The notes under the pieces were generated by a model. That model was given only the letters and a program-made list of their open reading frames with translations. It did no database searches and had not been told where the DNA came from. Source: Ricinus communis (Eukaryota > Streptophyta > Magnoliopsida > Malpighiales > Euphorbiaceae). From it: a DNA stretch of 64,000 nt. The translations under genes and the position numbers were made by a program. Positions 34,503-46,116 of this stretch are shown piece by piece; position 1 is the stretch's first letter, and each line of letters opens with the position of its first letter. Where the stretch lies: contig NC_063257.1 in the NCBI RefSeq assembly GCF_019578655.1, positions 20,150,001 through 20,214,000 of the forward strand. The letters are read 5' to 3'.

Positions 34503-35396
34503 CATTCATCCCCAAAGCTATACCATATGTCAATGGCCATAACCAACTTCTTCTCAGGTTCCTTGCAAACCTCTAAAAGGCAAGATTCTCTAGTTGTTTG
34601 ATCATCATTTGATCCCCAGCCACTTGGCACAATATCCTCAATTTGAATGTCAGTCAAAGGACGCCTCGAATATCGAACTTTGAAGTCAAATTTTCTCGAG
34701 GGCTGCCCTAGCAGGTCTTCACACACATATCGAGGAAGTTTCTCAACTTGCCATTCCCTACAGTCTATTAAGTCCTGAATTCATGCTTCAGACAGTTATA
34801 CTAAGCCACTTGGCACAATATCATTCACTTTGAATGTCAGTCAAAGGAGGCCTCGAGTATCAGACTTTGAAGTCAAATTTTCTTGAGGGTTGCCCTAGCA
34901 GGTCTTCACAGTTATATCGAGGAAGTTTCTTAACTTGTCATTCCCTGCAGTCTATTAAGCCTCACATGCTTGAAAGCCAAGTGATACTCAAAATATTGGC
35001 CATTGTGAGGGTTAGGACCACTTTTCAATGATTGAGGCTTGAGTTTCCACTCCATTTTAAATGTTGGAACACCACAAATAATGGTGCCCCTAGCTCGGTG
35101 AAGGTTCTTTATAGGCTATCTAGCTCTGGCTCGAGTTGGGATGTATCTTGGAATGAGTTCATGACCACTTTTTTATTAAAGTCAGGGTTGATCATGGATA
35201 CTTAGTTTAGGGATGGTGCGTTGTTATAGTTTAGTAGGGGATTTCTTCTAATGCTAGGCTGGTCTGGGTCGATTAATTTTTCAGTGTTAATGAGGTCTTG
35301 AATTTCATGCTTAACGAATGCAGTTGTCTGTGCAGTGGGAGGTGCTTGGTGTAATTTGCAATAGGTGTTGAGTTTTTAACCGGGTGCATTTTTCGA
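34503..35396 (-). pseudogene. Tat-2 gag C-terminal part
   Basis: Minus-strand reading from 35390 gives KLNTYCKLHQAPPTAQTTAF, VKHEIQDLINTEKLIDPDQP, RRNPLLNYNN: the post-capsid, zinc-finger-like C..H region and the KHEIQDLI motif of Tat gag. Further on MCEDLLGQPSRKFDFKVRYS (~34725) begins a stretch that appears twice in tandem. The 186-bp copies (34619-34804 and 34805-34990) keep the frame. The sequence continues across Athila-2 into 26038. Gag N-terminus and primer site are missing: gag is fused directly to the LTR at about 35397. Confidence 0.7.
34619..34990 (-). repeat. 186-bp in-frame tandem duplication in Tat-2 gag
   Basis: GCCACTTGGCACAATATC starts at 34619 and again at 34805. Both copies share GTCAGTCAAAGGA..GCCTCGA, TCTTCACA and CGAGGAAGTTTCT in register. 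186 is a multiple of three. Confidence 0.85.
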
Positions 35397-36597
35397 CAAC
35401 AGTTTATATTTACAAGCATTCATTACAGCATGTGAGGTCCTCTTAAGTCCAACCCATTTTATTAAGCCTAACTCAGGTTTGATGTGTTAATCCATTTTAG
35501 CAATTAATTATGTACAAGGCTTTACCTAGTCTAGCCCAATTACAAATTATGCTTTAATTCCAGCCTTTAAACCTAAATGGACTACTTTTTATGCAGAGGC
35601 CCAATTATGTGATCTTAAATCTAATGTGACCCAATTAATCTAATTAAAGCATGGCAAAGCCAACTAGGTCTATGTTGATTTTAGATTTTGCCCAATTACC
35701 ATCTGATTTATCCTAATGGACAACAATTTTCATGTTGGGTCTGATTTTAGCCTAGGGTCTATATGTCCAACTTTTAATTAGGTAGTCATATTACAAATAT
35801 TTGGTATGCATCAAACATAAAACAAAAATAAAGATGCAGAAAATTAAATCTAGCTATTACAATCCTTCCTATAAATAGAAAATGAAAGAAAAACATCTAA
35901 AAATAAGAACAATACATAAACATTGTTGAAATACATCAAAACTTGAAAATCAGGGCCAAAATATGCATAACTAATCGGTCTAAGGCATAGAGCTTATCGG
36001 CTCTACATTGAGTCGATCAACTCTAGGGCTTCTACAAGTCAATTTTGTGATTTTCCTTTGATTTCACACTTCCAAGAGTTGATTTTACATGCACAGAGGA
36101 TAAGAAATCGATCAAAATATGTAAAATGAATAAGCATTAAAAAACATGAAATTTAACTAGAAAACCTAAAAAAATACAACCCTAAAAATTATAACATAAA
36201 GTAGGAAAATTTAATATTTTAAGATTGATTCTAAATTTTAATTATATAACCTTAAATTCTAATTCAATTGCATAGAAATATAAATCAATTATGTGTACCT
36301 ACTCATTAACTAATCAGATTCAAAACCCAATAAAATCATATTAGCATATTCAAAACCTAGCAAGTTGTAGCATGTTAATTCACAAGAAAAACCTATCCTA
36401 ATCATATAGATCATATGAAATAACAATAAAACACCCTAACATGTTTCTAGAATTATAAAACAAAAAAACAAGTTTGAAGTGAAAGTGATAATGATGATGT
36501 GGATATAGGGGGAACCCTCAGGTTGTCACCATAGATTGTTGTTCTACGAGTCTCAAGAGGCGATAAATCAATTAAAGGTTGGCTAATGATGAGCTAG
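35397..36597 (-). repeat. Tat LTR2, left portion
   Basis: AGTTTATATTTACAAGCATT onward matches LTR1 from 22988. It is interrupted at 36597 by the Athila-3 LTR and continues at about 42570. Confidence 0.82.
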
Positions 36598-38098
36598 TGA
36601 TGCAACTACAACCTAAGGCAGTGAACCTATCGATGCAGGCTAGCACTAATGGCGAGTATCAAGGTCGTATTCTCGGGAAAGGATGAGCCTAGAAATACTC
36701 CAGCATCTTATGTTATCTAACCTTAAACTAATAGTGAAGAAGTTACTAATCTATGACTAGGTGAAAGCTAAATGATTAACTAAATGCCAAGCAATCTGCA
36801 AAGGTTAAATGAAACAATCAAGGAAAGAAAGCAAACCCAAGGGGGGCCTAAGCTAGTTGGATTTTAGCAAAGGAAAAAATTAGATTGGTGACCAATTATG
36901 ATTAGCCGTGAGCGGTTTCTAAATTGAGTTTGAGTTCTCTCTCGAAAACACCGAAATCCTAAGCCTAATAACCTAAACTACAGAATCTCTTCCTAACGAT
37001 TGATTTTAGGTTAGCCTTAAGATTAATCCACTACTATTAAGAGTTGTTAATTCTTAATTCGGCTAGTTAATTACCCTTATCTCTAAGTGATTATTAACCA
37101 GTTCTTGCTATTCAAATTTCCAATTACTTAATGAATTTCTCAATTACAGAAAGCAATCTAAAGAGCGCAATTCATAACGTCTCATGAATAATGCGATATC
37201 TTATTAATACTAAAAGCAAGAAGAATACAAGAATTGATAATCAAAATCTCATAAACATGAAGTACAATCCAATAAACAAAGGAAACTTAATGGGTTTAAC
37301 AGCTCTAGCCACTCATGCTAATGAATAAAATAAAATAAAGAACAGATACATAAGAGAAAATTGGAAACATGTATATCCTTCTTCTTCAAATCAGATTAGT
37401 CTTCAATCTCCAAATCTGAATAATGAACCTCGAATTGCCTCTTGAATGCCTCAAAATCCACTCTTGATCTTTAATGCAATGCTTGAACCACTGAAATACG
37501 TCCTTTAATGTGTGAAATGGTCTCCCAAAGTCAAGCGTCAAAGTCTAGAAAGAGATGGTGCGCGTGTGTATATGAGTTCCAAGGTCAGGAATGCCGAACT
37601 CCTCAAAACAAAGTGAAAAAACCTATATAATTAATTCAGCACGGGCGTGGTCTAGCCCTTGCTGGTCAGCACGGGCCGAGTCCAGGCCGTGCTAAGCCTC
37701 CGAGTCCAAAATCAACCCCTCGCTCCCTGACCATGCCCTCGCTGGTGCTGAGCACCATGGCGCGTGCTGGAGGCTGTGATGGCCTCGGAAACCATGCCAA
37801 AAAGCCAAATTTGAAGATTAAAGGCCAATGGTTCAGCACGGCAAGAGTCCAGGCTGTGCTGATCAACACTGATTTGACCTAGGTCGTGCTCAATCTTGAA
37901 ATGCGAGCCTTTGTCCAATTTTGATGAATTCCAGTCTGTTTTCGCACATATCGCCCTCAAACACTGATAATGTTCATCAATGATCACCTGAAACATGAAA
38001 GGAACCAAAACACAGGTGATTCTGGCATAAAACAAAATAAATATGCACAAAAATGCAAGTAATTGGGCATAGAAACATGTGTAACACAATACATATCA
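36598..38098 (-). repeat. Athila-3 3' LTR (C-type), ~1501 bp
   Basis: TGATGCAACTACAACCTAAG...AATACATATCA. Homologous to 5950-7433, with about 10 bp lost near the start. A minus-strand TATA (37623-37630) and a palindrome array (37635-37890) sit in the same positions as in that copy. Confidence 0.85.
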
Positions 38099-40045
38099 AG
38101 TCACCCCACACTTAAGCTTTGGCTTGTCCTCAAGCAATCAATAACTCAATACATATACAAGCAACAATCGCCCCTCAAAATCCATGCTAAGGTTCACAAC
38201 TTAACCTTATTCAACATATCAAGAATGAAACTCAAGTAGCTAAACAAATCATACACCTTCAAAGAAGAACTGTAATCATTAGGTTCTCGCACTAAAAGGG
38301 AAGTAAGAATCGAGACTTTTAGAGTAAGCACGAAACCAAACCGCCCCCCACCCGATCAAGGACCAGTTGCTGACCATCTCAAAGTAAAACTTATATAACA
38401 ACTAAACATTAAAGACTAAGAACCATTGCCTCACAGGGATCTCTCAAATCACTTAAAGTGTTTACAAGTAAAATAAAAAGAAATTCCCTCAATGCAGCTG
38501 CACAAAACCTGTTTACCATAAGCTTGCTCATAAATCCCATCTTCGCTACTGCAAATAACTGAATACCAAAATCAAAGGATTTTACAAGGGTTATAATGTG
38601 GCTAAGGTAAAGGTAAGAACATTTGGATAGAAATGTAAAGTATGCTGGAAAATCATGTAATTATTTAGAATGAATGATGCTCAAGGAACTGAATGCCAAA
38701 TCAACAAAAGTACTCACTAAGCCTTATTTGAAGTAAAGGATGCTCAAAGAATTAAATCCAAAAGAGAAAAGAACTAAGAAAGAAGCACAATAAATACTTA
38801 ATTAATTTTATTTTTTTTCAAATGCCACAACAGCTTACACAGGGGTTGCATGGTTAATGAAACAAACAAAGAGAATGATTATACAATTTGGATTAAAGGG
38901 AGCATCAAAGAATGATTAAAAAGGACTAAGTAAATTTATGACAAAATTAGGCACTATAATTCCATAAAAGAAAAAGCATATCACATAATTATCCAGCATA
39001 CAGGGTGGAAGAAAAGGCAAATGTAGAGAATGGTATAAATGTAGTATATAGGTGTAAATCATGAAGAAAAGGTTAAGGCTCAAAACTGGCTTATTAATGG
39101 AAACAAAGGGTAGGCTTTTGGCCAAATGTGGTGAATCCTAAGTTGCTCAAATCATTTAATGGTATTCAAAAATTCATGTAACCTCAATAAGCATTACAGA
39201 GCAAGTTCTAGAAATAAAATTAAGTACAGAGCACACTCAAACAAGAAAAATCATGAGCATAATTGCAATGGATGTTCAAATTTTGGTTCAAAAACTCACG
39301 TTTGAAGTGGCTAAAATTTGCAATTGGTTCCCAAATTTATCAATTGAATCATCACATAAATGGTATAAGAAATTGACATAATCAAAGTCCAAAGATGAAG
39401 ACTAGAAATTTGCCAAGAACTTAAGCAGCACTAGTTTAACCCGGCTATAGTGACATATTGAACAAAGTGAAATTGCTTTCCAAGAAAAAAATTGAGAGGG
39501 ATAATCAATTACAAGTATGTGAATTAAATCATTAATTACAAAAGAACAAACTAAGCTTAAATGACATGAAGAACATAGGTCCTAACATCCTAACAATATA
39601 CAAAACCAGTGATAGCAATTTCAGACACATCCAAAAGTCATAGGAAAGGGAAGAGAACATACATTTTACCTACATCCACCCCACACTTGAAGAACACATT
39701 GTCCTTAGTGTAAAACGAAGTGGATACCCCGCATTGGGGTGTACAAATAAAGAAAGCAAAATCAATAATATTTAGGTACATGACATGTATGAAAAATAAA
39801 GTAAATCAATGCAAAAAATAAAAACAAGATCTAGAGGGACTGCCCTGATCATCCGTCGAGGCTGATGGAATGGAAATTCGGTAAGTCCTCAGCAGGAGCT
39901 GAAAATGAAAAATAAAGAAATAATAGAAACTGAAAATAAAAATTAAATAAAATATGAAAACTAAAACTAAATAAAAGTTGGGGTGCCTCCCAAAAGTGCT
40001 TCTTTTTATTTCTCGAGTCATTTAGTTGGACTCGGTGATAACTCC
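38099..40045 (-). other. Athila-3 3' UTR with both purine-tract motifs and post-pol box
   Basis: The 3' polypurine tract (minus aagtgtggggtgac) lies at 38099-38135, its internal twin at 39676-39711, and the GGAGGCA box at 39980-40033. ORF-1 is absent: the internal motif is only ~270 bp from the box. No frames are supported. Confidence 0.7.
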
Positions 40046-41048
40046 CTACATGTGCGGGTTTGACATATGCTGCGATTGAACTGCCAAGTTATGGATCCTT
40101 AGAATGTTAGCAATCCTCCAAGCAACCGCTTTTAAGTACTTCCTTCGAGAGGGCAATGTCATTTCCCTCACCTCGAGTGTCAAGCGTGCTGCTGGAATGA
40201 TAGGCAACCCGTTATCCTCATCCATATGCATATAGTCAAGACGTTGTGGAAGCTTTTTCAAATCGAGAACCAGCGGTTCCTCAAGTGATGGCCTCAACTT
40301 CTGCACACTTATCCTGTCGATCACAACAAACTCATCAGTATTGTTGCTTGGCTTGTTTGCTAACAAAAACTCAAGCTGCTCTAACACTTCCTCATTTGAC
40401 AGCTCATGCTCATCTCCCCTTAGCAAAGTGACTTTTAGAGGGTCTTCAACTAATACTTCCTACAACTGTGTCTCAATAGCATCATCAAATACATTGATAG
40501 CATACACATCATTATTATAATCTAAAAACTAGCTTATGGAATTATGCAAGTCAAAGGTGACAGTCTGATCCCCTACCCTAATTTTTAACTTTCCATCACA
40601 AACATCTATCATTGCCCTAGATGTTGCAAGAAAGGGTCTACTTAAAATTAAGGGTACACTACTCTCACCATCCATGTCCAAGATCATAAAATCAACAAGA
40701 AATATAAATTTGTTTACTTTTACTAGAACATTCTCTACAATACCCCTAGGATACTTAACAGATCTATTAGCTAACTGTATACTCATCCTAGTGGGTTTGG
40801 CCTCTCCCAACCCCAACTTTACAAACATGTTGTACGGCATTACATTAATGCTACCCCCTAAATCAGCTAAAGCATCATTAACAGATAAGTTAACTATAAC
40901 ACAAGGAATACTAAAACTCATTGGATCATGTCGCTGTTTCGATAACTTGTTCTGGGAAATTATAGAACATTCCTCGTTTAGCGTCATGCAAACCAAGTCC
41001 TCAAACTTCCTTTTATTGCTAAGAATCTACTTTACGAACTTTGCATAC
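40046..41048 (-). pseudogene. Athila-3 gag end, protease and linker
   Basis: Minus-strand order: RYAKFVK-stop-ILSNKRKFEDLVCMTLNEE (41048-40960), the protease with its signature ALADLGGSINVMPYN (Asp kept, ~40860), PTRMSIQLANRSVKYPRGIV (~40790), MDGESSVPLILSRPFLATSR (LGRPF changed to LSRPF, ~40650), open 40529-40996, then a stop near 40529 and the linker ELSNEEVLEQLEFLLANKPS (40400) ending KAVAWRIANILRIHN (~40110). It stops where RT should begin and runs into the post-pol box. Confidence 0.82.
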
Positions 41049-42125
41049 CTAGAATTGTGACACTGGCTAACCATCACTCATAAGTAATGAGTGAATTTTC
41101 TTTGTCGCATGCGCCGTTTGAATGGGGAGACGAGCCAAGGTAGAACACTTTTTACTTGTGGGAGCCCTTTATCCTTGCCTAAGACTCAGCTCATGGTAAT
41201 GATCGTAGTAATCTCCCTTAGGAACCCTATTGCTTGCTATTTGAGATGTTTCTCTTTATCAGTACTCAAGCCCAAATACTGAAAGGCCTTGGCCTAGAAA
41301 TGTAGAATGATGTAGATGATTCTATGCATGTTTATTGACTGTCTATCAGTCATTTATTCGCGTGTTTGAGTCATATTTATTCCTGTTTGATCGCACTGTG
41401 GTATGTTTATGAATTTTTTAGGTTTTCGGATTCCTCGATAGAGATTGATTGATTTACGGGCAGAAACTAAGCTATTTGGATGATTTACGCGTATTAGATG
41501 CTTATCGGAGTCGATTCCTTATTGGCGCACAGTTTTGAGGCTTTTGCACGACCTCCCTTGGACAATTTCGGAAATTTTGCATTTCATGGAGGATGGTGCC
41601 CGTTGCACAGGCCGTGCATATTTGCACTGACAGTTGCACGGGCCGTGCATATTTGGACGGCCCATGGCACGGGCCGTGCATATATGCACGGGCCATGCAT
41701 ATATGCACGGTCCCTGCATATTTGCACGGACCGTGGCACGGGCCATGGCACGGCGAAGGCAATTCTGTCTATAAATAGGCGCATGCAAAATGAGACAGGG
41801 TTCCGCTTCTGATTTTTGGACTTCTCTATGCACGCAACCCCTCACTTCTGCACCTCTGTTCTTGACATTTTGGGAAACCAACGTTAGTTCAAAGGATTGA
41901 TTTGGAGGATTCAAGCAAAGATTAAAGTTTCTAGACGATTGACCGAGACATCCGAGATCCATACTTGAGGCTAGTTTCAGAATTGGCACTTGCGACATTC
42001 CCACTCCGATTCGATAGAAGAGCGGTTATATGTTCCATTTTCTTTTATGTTATTTATTTCCTTTTGTATTTGTTTCTTTCATTATGAGTAGCTAGGACTG
42101 CCGAATCCATTGGGGTTACTGATAG
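41049..42125 (+). other. Plus-strand Athila promoter-like segment
   Basis: No real frame. The array of GCACGGGCCGTGCATAT words at 41600-41755 is followed by TATAAATAG (41770-41778) and a pyrimidine-rich leader, the same array-TATA order as in the LTRs and upstream of ORF-1. The orientation is opposite to the flanking Athila-3 part. It could be an LTR piece or the ORF-1 promoter region. The small frames at 41498-41812 are made by the array. Confidence 0.5.
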
Positions 42126-42569
42126 TACACTTAGGAACCAGCAGGCCTCGCTTCAGAACTTGGAGAGCCAGATTGGCCAAATCTCTAAGATGTTGTCTGA
42201 GAGGTAGCAAGGAGCGCTCCCGAGCACCACTGAGTCTAACCCGAGTGAGCAAGTGAACGCCATCACTTTGCGTTCAGGTAAGTTAGTTTCATCTCCTTCT
42301 AAGCCTATTTTTAATGACACCACTATTGATGTGCAGGTTGAGGCAAGCAGTCAGGTTAGGGAACCTAAGGGACAAAAGGTGAAATCAATTCCAGTCAGGG
42401 AATATCAACCTAAGATTCCTTACCCTGCTAGAGCTAAACAAGCAGAGGCGAAAGAGCAGTTCAGTAAGTTTTTAGATATTTTTAGACAACTGCATATTAA
42501 CTTGCCTTTTATTGATGCATTGGAGCAGATGCCAAAGTATGCTAAGTTCTTAAAGGACATACTCCACTT
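42126..42569 (+). pseudogene. Athila gag C-terminal fragment, inverted
   Basis: Plus strand LRNQQASLQNLESQIGQISK, then a stop, NAITLRSGKL (42253) and a run ending QFSKFLDIFRQLHINLPFID, MPKYAKFLKDIL (~42560). It lines up with 4547-4080 of Athila-1. It ends at the same point of the protein (YAKFLK) where the minus-strand piece at 41048 starts, as if one gag had been cut there and one half inverted. Confidence 0.78.
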
Positions 42570-43149
42570 TCTTCAGTGGCTTGAGTCTTTGAATATTAAT
42601 TATGATCGGTAGTGCAATTTCTTCTATTTTCTTTTGATTTTCTTTCTCTTCTTTCTTTCTTAGTGTTTCTTCCATCTTAATATCACTCTCGATCGAATCT
42701 CAATTCTTGCCTCCTCCCTGAAACCCTAAACTCTTAATTCTATTTATAGAGGTAGAGTTTCAAAGGAAACCCTAGAGAAAGGGATATATCCTAGGAAAAA
42801 TTGATAAATATCTCATTTATTTATTTAAAATTTAATTAACTATCCATAAAACAGTGGTTATTGTCTAGGAAAACTTCTAGAATCTGTATCTGGATGTAAA
42901 ATTGTCTGAAAAACATCTTCTGGGAGTCCCTGATTTTGTAAAAATTGCCATTTTGACCCTCAAACTTAATTTTTTCTAACAATTAGGTCTAAATTAATTT
43001 CAAAAAAGCTAATTCCAACTGGATTAACCTCGACCCTAGCCTTGGATTCACCTTTCCTTCGCTTCCTGAGACCCGAGAAAGCAGTAATTCTCATCATAGG
43101 GTTTTCCATTTTTCCCTCGATAGCTAGATCCGGAAAAGGGGTGTTGACA
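42570..43149 (-). repeat. Tat LTR2, right portion
   Basis: It ends (plus strand) GGTGTTGACA. The minus-strand start is therefore TGTCAACACC, abutted by the purine tract atcgggggcagc at 43150. Minus-strand TATA CTCTATAAATAG is at about 42744-42755. The stretch 42940-43149 matches 24105-24316 of LTR1. Confidence 0.78.
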
Positions 43150-43977
43150 GCTGCCCCCGATTTTTGAAATTTATGAGCATCAAAATGCATTAAATAAATT
43201 GAGACAAATCTTAAATATCAAAGATACAGCAAAAGGATATTTGAGCTGTAAAAGCCACACTTCGTAAGCTCAAACTTTAACTAATGATTCGATATAGGGC
43301 CATGCCTGCTTGGTTGAGGACTTCGCCTACTTAAGACTTCGCTTCCATTGGAAAATTGCCAGTTTCGCTCTATTGGGGTTTGAGGACTTCGCCTGCTTGG
43401 GGTTGCGTACTTCGCCTACTTGAATTTTGAGGACTTCGCCTGCATTCTAGGAAACTACACCCGTTGGAATTGGGAGCTACGCTTGTTGAATTAGTGATTG
43501 GAGAGACCTCCCTCTAGCTACTTTCCATTTTAGGAAACAATTTGCCGCTTACGGGCTGATTTGGTAATGTTTCACTTTCAGGTACTTGGACTGAAATTTC
43601 CTACCTCAGGGCTCAATTTAACTTGTTCTTATGCTTTCCGAAAGCTATACTGACATTTGGCCCGTCCAGGGACCAAAATATAATTTTACCTAGTTAGCGA
43701 CCATACTTGTAATTTTCTCAAAAACTTCCCCTTGGGTTATCAATTGTACTTACTTTGTGCCTTCTACAGACTTATATTAACTTTTGGACTAAAATTCAAT
43801 TTTGGTAGGTCAGGGACCTAAATGACATTTTTGCCCCTCTTTAGGACATACATATAGGCTTATCCATTCTTCTTTCTTCACCTTACTTATTTCCTTAGTT
43901 TCTCTCTAAGGCTTCTTTTGCTCTTTTTTTGATTTCTTACTCATTTCTCAACCAATTTCCACAAAATCAGTCTCCAA
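43150..43977 (-). other. Tat-4 polypurine tract and 3' UTR
   Basis: Homologous to 24317-25090: the purine tract, short repeats on GAGGACTTCGCCTGCTTG at 43295-43460, and blocks with GGTCAGGGACC..AAATG at about 43650-43830. It belongs to an element to the right, although LTR2 also serves Tat-2. Confidence 0.7.
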
Positions 43978-45830
43978 ATGGCGAGTTCATCTTCTAGACT
44001 TACTAGATGCACCCAACTGTACCAAATTGGGAGTTTATCAGTCTGATTTTTTGCTCAAATGACCTTGGGCTTCTGAAAGGAAAGGAAATTCCTCTTTTGG
44101 CAACATTGAGCACACATGGCACCTTTCGAGCCATTTGAGAGGTAATTTCTTAAACTTAGAAACTTAGAACGCGTGTAAATAACATCATATAGACACATAT
44201 TTATCTCCGTAGAGTCTTTTGTATGCATGTGATACTTAAATACCTCTTTTTTTTTTTACTTTCCAGGGTGACGTAATGTCGATCCAGTTTGGCAGAAACT
44301 TCTACGGTGCACATGAGAGGTTTGACGAGCTACCTAGCTTAGTTCAAGCTAGGATTAGGGACACTGGCTTACGACGGTTCATAGTCGCACACCTTCTGTT
44401 AATAGGAGAGTCGATCATTCCTCGGTTTATGCTTTCTTGGAGAAATGGATGGATATGACACACACCTTTCATACTCCTGTTGTTGAGTTGACTCTTTCTC
44501 CCCTTGCATTTTTCGCTATCACTAGCATTAATTTCTCTAGCACGCGGTCCATGTAAGTTATCTTGATTCTTTCCTTTTAGTTTCTTTTATATCTTGTGCG
44601 CTGATTCCTCATTTTTGCAAGTCTGGGTCTTGGGGATTGGCCTCTTGGTGGGCTCACAACCCATCTGCCCCTTGCGAGCTTTCCCTCGGGACATGGTAAA
44701 CATAATTCGTTAATTATGTTCGTGTTTTATTTATATCATCACTTACCTTTTCTGGTTTTCAGATCCAGAGTGATTAGCTAGGAGAGCGCGACTAGTGGGA
44801 ACCTTATATGTTGTCCGCAGCTGACCTCGAGCAGAAGAGGATCCTGTTGGCTTGGTACCTTAGTGAAAGGATTTATGGTTGGGAGAACGGTCCCAGCAAG
44901 CGCCGAGTCCTATTATCTCCTCCCCTCTTCATGTTTTGGACAGCGGATCTTGCTGGAGAGGAGCTGGCGGAGTGCCTCAACGGGTATAACGAGCTTGTGG
45001 ATTTCACCATCTGTTCATAGATGATCGATTATACCTCGTTCATCCCGCTGCTGCTAGGGACTTTACCTCTCACTGATGACACTGTTGTCCGGGTATTTTC
45101 TCTGATTACTTGGAATTTTTATTATTACCATGTACTGCTCTTTGATTCACCCATTTACAACTTGTTCGCCAGGCCCTGCTATCCATGAGCTAACCGAAGG
45201 ATGGTCTTCTCAATCTAACCGACCCTTCCAAGTCATAAGCTCATCTACCAGTACGACTTCTGAGGTACCACCTACAACTACATCATATGTGGTTCTAGGA
45301 GCTGTCTCATTCCCTCTTGATCCAATGGTTTCACATTGGATTCCACTCGTATTTTCCATGGATCAGTATTTTCCTCCACAGTTCATCAGGAGTAACTACC
45401 CCCATGTAAGCTTTTGCTCCCTTTCTGCATTTTCATCACTCTGGTTTTCCTGAAAAGGTTAATGACATATATACAAATACAGGTTCAAAGTGACCAGTTT
45501 GAGCACGTACATGACTGGTTGGAGCCGCAAGGAGATAGTTTTTTGTCCTTGCCGAGGATTGGCGAGTAAGAACTAAACAAATTATAATTTGTGAAATGTA
45601 AAATGTATGCATCAAATGTGTGAAATGTGCTAACTAATCCTCCTTTTGGGTTTTCATCAAAGGGACCATGAGGACTGCAAGGGTAGTTAGACGAAGCTTG
45701 ATGCTCAGTAGGTACAGATTGATGCCCTGACTCTTCAGCTGTCAGCCTTACAGACCTAAGGAATGGATGCTGAATCGGACAATGAGATGGATAGTTCGGG
45801 AGGGACCTTGGGCTTCTAACTTCCCTTTGC
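43978..45830 (+). pseudogene. Tat-4 antisense ORF with plant mobile domain
   Basis: Antisense to its element. It starts ATGGCGAGTTCATCTTCTAG at 43978 with a TATA-like CATATAGG near 43850. An intron-like pyrimidine tract and AG end at about 44267 precede PSLVQARIRDTGLRRFIVAH; a frameshift later come FLEKWMDMTHTFHTPVVELT and LSPLAFFAITSINFSS, the conserved plant-mobile-domain block (W-x(3)-THTFH-x-P-x-GE-x-T). GTAAGT follows at about 44553, a likely donor site. Later pieces are 44808-45020 (LLAWYLSERIYGWENGPSKR) and 45130-45453. A stop at 44042 and the frameshift show decay. Function in the element is unknown. Confidence 0.62.
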
Positions 45831-46052
45831 TTGTACTTTTGCTTTTTCTAATTATATTTAAGACCTGAAACCTTTGTGTAGACTTTTATTTTGAAGGTAT
45901 AAGATGTATTGCCTTCAGATTGCCCTCATGTTTTCTGAACTTGCGCGCTAAGGAGGCCAAGCAGCCAAATCTCTTTTATATTATTTTTGCTTTTGCCTTA
46001 ATATTTGCTTAAGCCGCCCTTTCAAGTTTTCAACTTAGCAGGCTTTTATACA
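45831..46052 (-). other. Tat-4 3' UTR motif
   Basis: TTTGCTTAAGCCGCCCTTTC..TTTTCAACTTAGCAGGC at 46008-46048 is the reverse of the Tat-1 3' UTR motif. No coding frame. Confidence 0.5.
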
Positions 46053-46116
46053 GTTCATGGGTGAGACAGCGGATTTGCTAGCGAAATACAAAATCGAGCA
46101 TCACAGGTCTTGTCTA
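46053..46116 (+). pseudogene. Tat integrase scrap, plus strand
   Basis: QFMGETADLLAKYKIEHHRSCLY matches the Tat-1 integrase region FKTLITKYKIEHHKSSPN (~9470-9510). It is only ~60 bp long and opposite to the orientation expected from the flanking Tat-4 sequence. Confidence 0.6.

Larger units (their letters stand above)
36598..42570 (-). mobile_element. Athila-3, rearranged composite inserted in Tat LTR2
   Basis: It starts with a C-type LTR (36598-38098), then a 3' UTR, the post-pol box, linker, protease and gag end on the minus strand up to about 41048. It then changes to plus-strand Athila sequence (41049-42569). Tat LTR2 resumes at about 42570. RT, RNase H and integrase are absent. No target duplication was found: the left flank GCTAG has no copy near 42570, so the right end is not original. 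Confidence 0.7.

Noticed and set aside
41498..41812. Overlapping open frames on both strands across 41498-42004
   Set aside because: They are generated by the palindromic GC-rich array, which is open in several frames; no protein features.
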